Positions 1 to 8,690 of a DNA stretch of 22,585 nt are shown here, one piece after another (the first letter of the stretch is position 1; every line of letters starts with the position of its first letter). A program made the translations under genes and the position numbers. Source of the stretch: Asterionellopsis glacialis (lineage: Eukaryota > Bacillariophyta > Plagiogrammaphyceae > Rhaphoneidales > Asterionellopsidaceae); NCBI GenBank assembly GCA_014885115.2, contig WKLE02005111.1, positions 1 to 22,585 of the forward strand, given 5' to 3'. The notes under the pieces were generated by a model. The model saw only the letters and a program-made list of their open reading frames with translations, made no database searches and was not told the origin of the DNA.

Positions 1-307
1 GGGTCCTATCTAACATAGTCCTCCGTACATCCAATACTGTTAGATTCCGGTACCTGCAAATAAAAAAACAGGTGGTAGACTGAGCTTCAACGGGATCTTT
101 TTCGCAAGATTTTACCTCCAAACCAATCCCACAAAAACCAAATAGAAAAAACAACCACGAAAAGGTAGACGTCACAAAGGTCGCTACAAAAGTTATTCTA
201 CCTGTTGATTGCAAGTCTCAACCGAATCCAATAAACTTTCGCAATCGTGACCAAAGAACGGTTCATTTTATAACTTATTTTTTCTTCTCGGGCATTCTCT
301 CTGCACG
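1..307. other. Upstream intergenic region of the ATP-grasp gene
   Basis: No open frame of note is seen on either strand; the longest plus-strand frame from the window edge stops near base 85. The region is AT-rich, with A-runs at about 60-70 and 135-155. A short inverted pair (ACCTG near 52-56 and CAGGT near 69-73) is too small to interpret. It presumably holds the promoter and 5' UTR of the gene starting at 308, but I see no clear TATA box or initiator. Confidence 0.4.
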
Positions 308-1870
308 ATGTTTGATCTTCGCAAAATGCAGATATCGATCCCATTCTCACCGAAATACGCGATTGATTCAGATCTTGATCGAGAACAACACAACGGGAGA
401 AACCGCGTGCTTAATATTTCCACGACTATGCGTGGTTTGAGTAATAGCTATTCCCATGTTGATTTAATTCACATCCCCTCTCTAACCCTTGATGCTGAAT
501 GTGCCAAACATCTTGTTGGTCTCAACTTTTATGAAGAGCGACTCCTTTGTTTTTTACTTCATCTCAATGAACCCAAAAACCGAGTGGTTTATGTTACGTC
601 GATGCCAGTATCCCTCTGCGTGGTTGACTACTATCTCAGCCTCTTGACAGACATTTCTATACAGGATGCGAAGCAGAGGCTTTCGATGGTATGTTGCTAT
701 GACACCAGTGTAGAACCACTCTCTATTAAGATACTACAGCGACCTAGGTTAATCAAGCGGATCAAAGACCTTATCCGCCCTGAGAAAGCGATTTTTTCTT
801 CTTACTGTCATACAGATGCAGAGAAGCAGATCTCCATGCAGCTTGGCATTGAGAATGTTCAGAGTAGTCCGACTTGCTCGTTTTGGGGAACGAAGACAGG
901 AAGTCGCATTATATTCAAGGAAGCCGATATTCCGCACTGCTTTGGAGTACACGAGTCTCTGCAGTCTGTTGAAGCAATTATCGAGAGCGTTGTTTCACTA
1001 CGGAACAGTAGACCAGATCTAAAACATTTGATGGTCAAGTTGAACGAAGGTGTTTCAGGATATGGCAATGCCTCGTGGACCCTTCCTAACAGTTCATGTC
1101 CCACCGTATTATTGAAGTCTCTCATGTCAGACCTGAAGCCATGTTCAGGAGTAACTCCTGAAGAATTTCTCCATTGTGTCCCAAATTTGGGGGCAATTGT
1201 AGAGGAACGTATTGTCATTTCGAATCTCCTTTCCCCAAGTGCCCAGGGGCTCATTGGCCCGGATGGGTCTGTTGAAATCGTTTCCACTCATGAGCAAATA
1301 TTACACAATGGGGTCTTCGACGGCTGTACATTTCCAGCAAACGAAGAATACCGTGTAAAACTCCAAAAGTACTGTTTAGCTTGTGGCCGATTTCTAGCCA
1401 CCAAGGGCGTTCGAAACGAACGGTTCGGTGTTGACTTTGTAGCGTGGGAAGATGAACACAAAGATTGGCAATTGGTCGCCGTAGAGATCAACCTTAGAAG
1501 TCTCGGCACAACCCATCCCATGATGACTTTGCAACTTGTGGCTAAGGGTGGATACCTAACACCTGAAGGTATATTTGTAGATCGGTTTGGTAGATCACGT
1601 TCTTATTTCGCTGTTGATTCTTTCTTGCATGAATCGCTTAAGAGTCTTACTCCCGAAGACCTTATGGATTTGATAGATGTAAATCCAATTCTTCAATACA
1701 ATAAAGGGTCGACTACAGGAACTATATTTTACATGATAGACTCTCTCCCATCACACGGAAAGATTGGTATGATGTGCATTCAAGAGAAGCCTTCTCAAGC
1801 CATCGATCATTTTCACGCAGTCAAAGCATTGCTCCTGAGGGAATCCAGGTTCAAACCTGCTATTATTTGA
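308..1870 (+). CDS. PGM1/IQCH-type ATP-grasp protein
   Basis: This 520-aa intronless protein has an ATP-grasp layout. Residues 1-190 form a variable pre-ATP-grasp region. A Lys (K244) and a Gly-rich loop with SGYG (about 248-253) follow, then an acidic pair (E299-E300), GVDFV with D376 (374-378), and EINLR with E393 and N395 (392-396) followed by GTTHP (400-404). The EINLR..GTTHP signature is typical of the family containing bacterial PGM1 (a peptide ligase that uses ATP to form acyl-phosphate intermediates) and animal IQCH. The C-terminal ~110 residues correspond to the PGM1 C-terminal domain. There is no IQ motif, so it is the stand-alone form. The key ATP and metal residues look intact, so it is probably active, but its substrate cannot be told from sequence. 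The start is an ATG at 308. It is convergent with the FANCI-like gene, with about 830 bp between the stop codons. Confidence 0.72.
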   Translation: MFDLRKMQISIPFSPKYAIDSDLDREQHNGRNRVLNISTTMRGLSNSYSHVDLIHIPSLTLDAECAKHLVGLNFYEERLLCFLLHLNEPKNRVVYVTSMPVSLCVVDYYLSLLTDISIQDAKQRLSMVCCYDTSVEPLSIKILQRPRLIKRIKDLIRPEKAIFSSYCHTDAEKQISMQLGIENVQSSPTCSFWGTKTGSRIIFKEADIPHCFGVHESLQSVEAIIESVVSLRNSRPDLKHLMVKLNEGVSGYGNASWTLPNSSCPTVLLKSLMSDLKPCSGVTPEEFLHCVPNLGAIVEERIVISNLLSPSAQGLIGPDGSVEIVSTHEQILHNGVFDGCTFPANEEYRVKLQKYCLACGRFLATKGVRNERFGVDFVAWEDEHKDWQLVAVEINLRSLGTTHPMMTLQLVAKGGYLTPEGIFVDRFGRSRSYFAVDSFLHESLKSLTPEDLMDLIDVNPILQYNKGSTTGTIFYMIDSLPSHGKIGMMCIQEKPSQAIDHFHAVKALLLRESRFKPAII

Positions 1871-2248
1871 TTCAAGTCTATTTTGTGGAAACCTTAGAAA
1901 CCGCCATCAAAGCGTGGTTGCAGATCGTAGAGCTTCAACGTAACTTTCTTTTTATGAAAACATCAAGCAACCCAGGAATTCTTTAGCTTCAAAGCGATTC
2001 CGGGAAATTACACATACGAACTTTTCGTTTTTTTGGAAAGGCAGGAGCACTACCTGTTGTTCTTTCCAAGATGTATTAACAAATGATTTCTGTGTACATC
2101 TTTACCGATATCTCAAGGATAAACTCCAGCAACTTTGACGATGGTTACGTTTATATACAACAGGGACCACTCAGTGTCATTTGCAAAACATAAAAATGGG
2201 CATGAGTTGAAAACACATTTTACGAATTAAACTAATTTCCTAAATTAA

Positions 2249-2269
2249 ATTTAATCACCGCGATTAAAT
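2249..2269. repeat. Short inverted repeat, 8-bp stem
   Basis: ATTTAATC at 2249-2256 and GATTAAAT at 2262-2269 are perfect reverse complements around a 5-base spacer (ACCGC). It lies between two convergent genes, so a 3'-end or termination-related hairpin is possible. A stem this AT-rich could also arise by chance. Confidence 0.45.
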
Positions 2270-2306
2270 GTCATCTTCGAGCGTTTCAGAAAATGAGACT
2301 TTTTCG

Positions 2307-2334
2307 TGCAGAGTAAAAAATCTTTTTTACTGCA
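2307..2334. repeat. Inverted repeat of A6/T6 arms
   Basis: AGTAAAAAA at 2312-2320 and TTTTTTACT at 2323-2331 are perfect complements with only two bases between them. The pairing continues outward as TGC/GCA with a two-base bulge. It is 38 bp beyond the 2249-2269 repeat. A cruciform or a bidirectional 3'-end signal is possible; the function is unknown. Confidence 0.45.
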
Positions 2335-2704
2335 TGTCCGCGTGACCATTCTTTCGTTGCTGAAAAATTCAACACAGAAATGCGATTCGCAGTCAGAACG
2401 GCAGAATCTTTTCGGAACTATCTCAAAGCACGCAAGTACATAATAGACACCCTACGATGGAGTTCGAACTGTAGCAATTTGATTTCTAATTTCCAACAAA
2501 CTGAGCTTGGCCTCATGAAATCCATCTAGCGTCAGTGTACAGTAGCTTTTGTAGTTGTCATGTTGGATACAAATTATGATATCAATATTGAAAAAGTTTC
2601 TGCCTTTGTCCATGGGACTCAGTACAAGCACTCTCTTAAGAATTTCCAAGATTAAATGAAACCACGTGCATCACTAACACGACAAAAATAAGTAAAGCTT
2701 TATT

Positions 2705-5700
2705 TCACCCTTCTGCAAGGAAGTCTTCTAGGTCCACATAGGCATCATCCGCATCGTTGCCTTCCTCGTGTCCTTGCTCTTGATCACGCTGGAGCATTTC
2801 ATCTACCACTGTATTTCGACTCCGTTTGAGTCTCCGCCTTCGCTCTTTTCTCATCTTTTGCTCTAACCCTCGATTTCTATACGACTTTTTTCGTTTATTT
2901 ATAGGTTCTTCCTCGATGGCCCTTTCAGCAAACGCGTCAATCAAAGCAATACCTGGCTCTACCGACTTAGACATCTTTAACTTTTGTTCAATCATGTTAC
3001 TCATAGTAGATGAGCTCCAATCATTTTTGTCACCTGACAAGGCATCGTAAATTCTCCCGGTGAATTCGTCTAAGTCTGATACCTTGATTGATGAATGCTT
3101 CGAACATACTTCACTAAGTTTCTGCACTGACCAATCTAACTCTTCAATACGGAATAAGACTTTTGGTAGGCGCGTGACAACAGAAACAGCCGATTTTGTT
3201 TGTGCACCCGACAATCCTCCTTCTGGGCGCTTCGCCTGCTCGACTTGATACCACCTTCTTAATCCTGAAGAAAAGTCGGTGTCAATATCTGCTCGACACA
3301 GCCACGCCACTATACAAGTTAGCGATTCCGCAATGACAAGGTCGAAGGTCGAATTTGGGTTTTGAATGTACAAGGACAATTTTTGGATCGATTTTTTCAA
3401 AACCACGGCAACGCGATCTAAAAGTGAACAAAGTCGCAATTTGCCGGAAACTTTCATGCCTTGCGCAATCACATGCATTGTCCCCCTTTCGAGCTTCTCT
3501 TCTCTACGAAGGTCATTATTCTTGGAACTCTTGAAAAGTAAGCAAGTAACTCGGATTATATCAGAAAGTTCCTTAACTTTTTCTGTAAAAAATCTGATTG
3601 TATTGTCTTCCTCATTTACGAGAATATTTCGATATGATTTGTTCATTTTTTGTATAATTTGGTACGAGTCTCTCCATTTATGCTCCATAGACAGTAAGGC
3701 GCAGCAGTAGGCCAAAGAGAAAGTATCTGCTGATGAAAACTTTAAATCAAGATTCAAAGTCTCACCTGTTTCCTCCCCCGAGATACAATTGGATCCTTGA
3801 TTTGGAATCACGACCACAGAAGGTAAGTGTTGCTCAGATATCTGCCTGCCTGACGGTGATTTGGAAATGCTGTCGGAATTATGGCTAAATTCATCATCAT
3901 TGCCTGCTTTTCTTGTAAGCTTGTCGTCAGCGATTGCAGCTCCAGGAAGACTTGGAATTACAGCGGATCCATCCCATTGCTCAAGAATACAGATGCATTG
4001 TTCAAGTACCGTGATTACAAATTCGTCAAACGGTCGAGGTCGCCCCGTAACCACTCTGGTGCCATTGAAGAGATCGGTCAAAGCAAGCACGCGGTGGACT
4101 GAAGGCAAAAGATGAAAAGACAGAATCAGCATTTTCTTCAACATCGACAAGGACTTCAAAGATATCTTGCATATGACTTCTCGTAGCTGCAGGGCCGCCT
4201 GCTGAGTATCAAGCTCAACCTGACAGGGTGGTTGAACTCCTGATTCATTGCATTTTGACAGGATAGCCTTTGTACTCAACTCAATTAGATCTAGATACAT
4301 TTGAAACATTGTTGTCGTAATTCCCCCACTGTCACCCTGTACACCCAGCTTTAGGTCGGTAGAGAATGTCTTCAAACAATTACACCAAAAAGTAAAATCG
4401 AGATCTTTTGAGTTCTCTACTGATATCGACAACGTTGAAGAATTCGGAAGAAGGCATTCAGTGGAAAGTTGAGAATAGCTATCTGAAACTCTAGGGAATG
4501 TAGACTGCATGGTCATCAACAGCTTTGAACGAAGATGCTGAACTGCCTTGTCTACCTCGCTATCTGACTTTATTGCCAATAACAAAGTCGGCTCTGGCAT
4601 TGTGGTTTTTGGACGTTCGCATGTACTTTCCAAGCATGTTCCTTCTAAATATCGTATGAAATATTTGGCAGACTTCTCATCTCCAACCGTGCTATAAAAT
4701 TTCCAAAGGCTTTGGAATGTTTGTGTTGATCTGACAATCTTGGCGATCTTCTTGGGACTATCCTGCATAAAATATTGAATAGAGCTACAAAGTGAAAGGG
4801 CTAATTGTAATATTTTTTCGACCTCCTCGAGGCTTTCGTAAGTGCAGCATTCAGTCAACTCCCGGAAAGATGTAGAAGCTACTTCGAAGAATCGTGGGGC
4901 AATTTCATAAACGATGTCTTGGTCGAAATAAAGTGTTTGGCGAGTAATCACTCGGGAGCTTGCAGTAGACCCCGTAGTGATAGCTTTTGTGTTCGAATAT
5001 TTTCTTTTCAAATCAACCAGGGCGCATAAAGCCCCCAAAATCTGCCTCACCTCCGCCACACTCTCTGTATGGCAAGTTTGGTCTCGCCCAATAACTAATG
5101 CGATCATGACGTCGGACAGCGAGGAAAGAACCGGATTAAGGACCCCATGGTCAACTTTCCCCGGACAACGGAACAATAATGGTTGTAGCTTTGACTGTAC
5201 CCACTTTGGCAGCTCTGGCGTGTCCAGCATATCGCCTTCGCAGTATTTTGCATCGGCATTACATAAGTCTTGCTCCACACGTCTGAGTTCGGATCGCATT
5301 TTCTCTAACAAACCATTGACTTTACCCAAAGGGTCAATCGCTTCATGTAACGTTGAAATATGAGGCAGTTCCGAAATGAGAAGGCATCTCATTATAGCAT
5401 CAATGCACAAAGTTAAGATACCCCCAATTTCTATATCTACTTTACTAGAAGTGTTGACTGCTCGTCTATCATTTTGAGTTCGAAGATCGAAAACCTTTGA
5501 ACTTGTTGGTGACGACTTTGTGTTAGCTGAAGAGAGAAGCTCAAATATTCTCCCACGACAACTAGACAGCATATTCGGTGATTCTGCTGAAGTTTTGATG
5601 TTAGTTGCAAGTGATAAAATTAGGCGAAGTAGAGCACCAAAATCCTCTCTTTGATGTTTCCTCCATTCGTTTGGCTTTCTGCTGTTTTTTCTCCAAAATA

Positions 5701-8209
5701 CGAAAGCCTTTTCTGGTTCAAAAATCAAAGAGAAACTATTACTATCACTTGTGCAGTATTGGAGGAAAAGCACTATGCAAGTTCTTAGAAGGCGTGACAT
5801 TTTTTGGTTAGAAAAGTCCTTTCCTTCTATGCACGACTGCAGTCTATGGAACATAAATCGTCGAGCTGACATCGAAAGGGAAGGTCGATTGAGGATTATT
5901 AAATCTGACAATATAGCCCATGCTTCCCTTCCACAGCGGTCGTGAAAGTAAATTTCTCGCGAAGACAAACTCGACTGCTCTTTAGGAGAATCTGCAAGTA
6001 GCAGACATAAAGCGTGCAAGGTACATTCAATTCGATCATCCCCCCCGATGTCACCTCTGTTGACATTCCCTGTGAGACCGCACCACATCCCAGGAGAATT
6101 GAGACAGTCTTTTGCGAAAATCAGTAGGGCACTTCGGGAACTTGTTAAATGAATTGTAGCTGATGCAAGATGTAGGAAGATGGTTTTTGGCATCGATTTC
6201 GAATATGTGTCAGAAATTGGTTTCAAATGATCCATCGTGTCCAGTTTATCACAATAGACATAATTTCTTTCCATGCTACGAATTATAACTGAGATTCCTA
6301 TGCAATATAGCCTTGCCAATACGGTTGCCTTAGATGTAGTCGATGTACTTTCACCCGCTGTGAAATGTTCTAGCATTGTTCGGACCAAAGTCTTACGAGA
6401 GTCCGGTATTTCGATGTAAACAGTAACAATTACCAATACAGCGAGAAGCATATCCTGAACATTCAAGCGATTGTACGCATTGGTTCCCGTAGTAGCAAAA
6501 GATGAGACTCGAAGGATACTTTGAACTGCATGGAACCAGAGTTGTGCTCTTTCTGAACAAAATATTCGATGGTAATGCCTCTTGCCTGGGGCTGCAGCGT
6601 CAGATGATGTAGAACCAAGAAACAGGCTTTGACAAATCAGGCTGGTGCAATGCGACATTTCACTTATCTCAATATTCTGGTGTCCGAAGAATTGACCATT
6701 TCGTCCATAATAGGAGTCCTCCAGATATGCCTGTACTTTTTCTAGCATTACTATTTGATCTCCAACATTTTTCAGTTTTCCTTTGGAAACTTGATAAATC
6801 TCATTAGTGTGATTGCTTGAGGCGTTTGGTAGAGGGAAAGTCATAGAAACCAAAACATCCCAGCTCCGTCGTGCCAAATTACCGCGTTTTGCATTTCCAA
6901 AGGCTTGAGATACAAGATCAGACACCAACTGAGACCCAGACTGTTGTGCCGCCTGTAAAAGCATAAGGAGTAAATTGGATATGACCCAGTCAGGGATTTG
7001 GGATAGTCGTTCACTTTCAGATTGTCTTTGCATCAATGCATCGATCCATTGGTGCAAAACGAGGTTGGAGAGAGAGGATATACTTGATTTCAAAACTGTT
7101 TCAACCGTAGAAAATATCATAGCTGTATGCGTTGTTGCCGAATACAACACCTGCAAGACTAATTCATCCCAATTCGCCACATTTTCCTCACTGTCATCGT
7201 CGTTACTTCCTCCGAATTCATTATGAGTACAGACATGCGATAAAAACGATACTGTAGACCGTACCAAGCCTGGAAAATCATCCTGGGGAATCTTGTCGTG
7301 ATCTATTCGCTCTTGATTGAAAAAGTCTTGCAATATTCGTCGAAGACGGGTCCAATCTGTACGACGCAAGTACGAACGAACATCTGACACCAAAGTCAAC
7401 CATTGCAAAAGTCGATCCTTCCGAATCGCCAACAAAGTAGTCTCTTTGGATTGATTTTGTACAAATATAACATTTAGCATAGAAATCCAGCTTCTAGTTG
7501 TTGTTGTTGTTGTTGAACCTGCGATTTCGTCAGGTTCCAAGGTACGGCAGATGGATAAAAGGCTTGGTAAGAGTTCAAAAGGAAGAGACCAATGATCGTT
7601 TTCTGTTTTATTCTTCCCAGTAGTTCCCAGAGAAGCATTCGATGCAACTGCAGTGGATATCTGAAAGACAGGATCGAGTGCGACTCTTGCAATCTTTTCT
7701 AGCATGATTCTTGGCGTCAGAGATGACCGATTTGCTGCAGAAGCAGGGACCAGTAAAGATGCAGTAGAAGTCGTGGTTGTATGATCAGGGACAAGCCAAG
7801 CTCTTGCAGATTCCTGAAGGAAACTTTGTACTTCTGTCACAAATGTCAACAACTGCCGCCGTGATACTCCTGTCTTTTTTAGAAACCCTGACTGATTGTG
7901 AAAGCACCTAACCAAAGCCAATGCCGCGTTCCAGGGTGTTTCATACCATGGTGGAACAAGTAGTAATGCTCGCAGAAGCTGTCCTCCTTTGTCTATATCA
8001 GAACACAGTTTGCTACTCTCAAACAGATTCGTATGCAAGGCATTTGCTTTTGGTGAGGATGTTCGAAGTGATTCATCCAAGTCGCCCTGACGTTTCTTGA
8101 TTGTATTCTTCTCGATCCCCAAATATGTAGCAATTGCAGCTGCATCACTTCGATATGCTGCGTTGCATATGGAGGTGACAAATTGATCTTCACTGCTCAA
8201 AGCTGACAT
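2705..8209 (-). CDS. FANCI: FANCI-like large helical protein (tentative)
   Basis: One uninterrupted 1834-aa frame. An in-frame stop lies just upstream, so the ATG at 8207-8209 is the first possible start. The protein is Leu-rich and helical throughout, with no catalytic motif. The best clue is near the C-terminus: a segment LPKVLFRIEE..VQKLSE resembles the final helical segment of FANCI (human: P-N-L-I-F-A-I-E then L-S), followed by a Lys/Arg-rich tail (about 1772-1799) and an acidic end. FANCI partners FANCD2 as a DNA clamp in interstrand crosslink repair and is monoubiquitinated on a Lys after an A-R pair. A comparable A782-R783 here is followed by Arg784. At 1834 residues it is longer than animal FANCI (about 1330), with Ser/Thr-rich inserts including a poly-Thr tract. 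Alternatives are another HEAT-like nuclear protein, such as an Urb2-type ribosome biogenesis factor. Confidence 0.5.
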   Translation of the reverse strand: MSALSSEDQFVTSICNAAYRSDAAAIATYLGIEKNTIKKRQGDLDESLRTSSPKANALHTNLFESSKLCSDIDKGGQLLRALLLVPPWYETPWNAALALVRCFHNQSGFLKKTGVSRRQLLTFVTEVQSFLQESARAWLVPDHTTTTSTASLLVPASAANRSSLTPRIMLEKIARVALDPVFQISTAVASNASLGTTGKNKTENDHWSLPFELLPSLLSICRTLEPDEIAGSTTTTTTRSWISMLNVIFVQNQSKETTLLAIRKDRLLQWLTLVSDVRSYLRRTDWTRLRRILQDFFNQERIDHDKIPQDDFPGLVRSTVSFLSHVCTHNEFGGSNDDDSEENVANWDELVLQVLYSATTHTAMIFSTVETVLKSSISSLSNLVLHQWIDALMQRQSESERLSQIPDWVISNLLLMLLQAAQQSGSQLVSDLVSQAFGNAKRGNLARRSWDVLVSMTFPLPNASSNHTNEIYQVSKGKLKNVGDQIVMLEKVQAYLEDSYYGRNGQFFGHQNIEISEMSHCTSLICQSLFLGSTSSDAAAPGKRHYHRIFCSERAQLWFHAVQSILRVSSFATTGTNAYNRLNVQDMLLAVLVIVTVYIEIPDSRKTLVRTMLEHFTAGESTSTTSKATVLARLYCIGISVIIRSMERNYVYCDKLDTMDHLKPISDTYSKSMPKTIFLHLASATIHLTSSRSALLIFAKDCLNSPGMWCGLTGNVNRGDIGGDDRIECTLHALCLLLADSPKEQSSLSSREIYFHDRCGREAWAILSDLIILNRPSLSMSARRFMFHRLQSCIEGKDFSNQKMSRLLRTCIVLFLQYCTSDSNSFSLIFEPEKAFVFWRKNSRKPNEWRKHQREDFGALLRLILSLATNIKTSAESPNMLSSCRGRIFELLSSANTKSSPTSSKVFDLRTQNDRRAVNTSSKVDIEIGGILTLCIDAIMRCLLISELPHISTLHEAIDPLGKVNGLLEKMRSELRRVEQDLCNADAKYCEGDMLDTPELPKWVQSKLQPLLFRCPGKVDHGVLNPVLSSLSDVMIALVIGRDQTCHTESVAEVRQILGALCALVDLKRKYSNTKAITTGSTASSRVITRQTLYFDQDIVYEIAPRFFEVASTSFRELTECCTYESLEEVEKILQLALSLCSSIQYFMQDSPKKIAKIVRSTQTFQSLWKFYSTVGDEKSAKYFIRYLEGTCLESTCERPKTTMPEPTLLLAIKSDSEVDKAVQHLRSKLLMTMQSTFPRVSDSYSQLSTECLLPNSSTLSISVENSKDLDFTFWCNCLKTFSTDLKLGVQGDSGGITTTMFQMYLDLIELSTKAILSKCNESGVQPPCQVELDTQQAALQLREVICKISLKSLSMLKKMLILSFHLLPSVHRVLALTDLFNGTRVVTGRPRPFDEFVITVLEQCICILEQWDGSAVIPSLPGAAIADDKLTRKAGNDDEFSHNSDSISKSPSGRQISEQHLPSVVVIPNQGSNCISGEETGETLNLDLKFSSADTFSLAYCCALLSMEHKWRDSYQIIQKMNKSYRNILVNEEDNTIRFFTEKVKELSDIIRVTCLLFKSSKNNDLRREEKLERGTMHVIAQGMKVSGKLRLCSLLDRVAVVLKKSIQKLSLYIQNPNSTFDLVIAESLTCIVAWLCRADIDTDFSSGLRRWYQVEQAKRPEGGLSGAQTKSAVSVVTRLPKVLFRIEELDWSVQKLSEVCSKHSSIKVSDLDEFTGRIYDALSGDKNDWSSSTMSNMIEQKLKMSKSVEPGIALIDAFAERAIEEEPINKRKKSYRNRGLEQKMRKERRRRLKRSRNTVVDEMLQRDQEQGHEEGNDADDAYVDLEDFLAEG
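7498..7515 (-). repeat. Trinucleotide repeat encoding poly-Thr
   Basis: A TTG/GTT repeat on the plus strand encodes a run of six Thr residues in the N-terminal part of the FANCI-like protein. It lies in a low-complexity loop between helical segments and is likely to vary in length. Confidence 0.75.
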
Positions 8210-8690
8210 GTTTTAAAAAAACGGGGAACGAAGACTAACGCCCAAGGCAGTCTACAATTTCCATTCTCATCGTCGAATCTCTGTTTCACTGTCCGCTGTG
8301 CCGCCGACTATATTGCAGTCCAACGAATACTGATCTCAATCAATGATGAGATCAAAGTTCCGCCTTTTCACTCCAACCAAAGTTGTCGTGCTGATTCTAA
8401 ATGATCCTATGTACATGAAAGAATACTAATAAGTACATTGGGTATTTTTTCATATGTGTGAAATGCTTAAAGGACAGATATTCAGAATCCGAGCTAGGCT
8501 TTCTACAGAAAGTCAGTATTTGGCGATTTTGATTTTGTTGGGGAAATCAATTATCATCTCGCCGACCGAATACTCACTGGAGGAGTCAACCATATGTTAT
8601 TGAACAACCGGCATCACAAGCGGCCTCATATCCATTACTTTCAAGAACAGCAATTTCAGATCGAGTATTGAATCTTTTTTCCTTTTCAAA
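8210..8690. other. Divergent promoter region
   Basis: This 481-bp spacer lies between the divergently transcribed FANCI-like gene (minus) and the NC-motif gene (plus) and must hold both promoters. The FANCI-like ATG is preceded on its strand by a run of A/T. Several short poly-T and CAAT-like stretches are present, but none is distinctive enough to call. No gene is seen in it. Confidence 0.5.

Larger units (their letters stand above)
1871..2704. other. Intergenic region between convergent 3' ends
   Basis: About 830 bp separate the stop codons of two convergent genes. No convincing gene is present; the short frames here lack ATG starts or family features. The region is strongly AT-rich in its middle and contains two clear inverted repeats (2249-2269 and 2307-2334, listed separately). 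It is probably made of two 3' UTRs plus spacer. No tRNA-like B box was seen. Confidence 0.5.

Noticed and set aside
2452..2649. A 65-aa minus-strand frame after the FANCI-like gene
   Set aside because: It begins at TTG, is short, has no family feature and is probably chance sequence in the 3' region.
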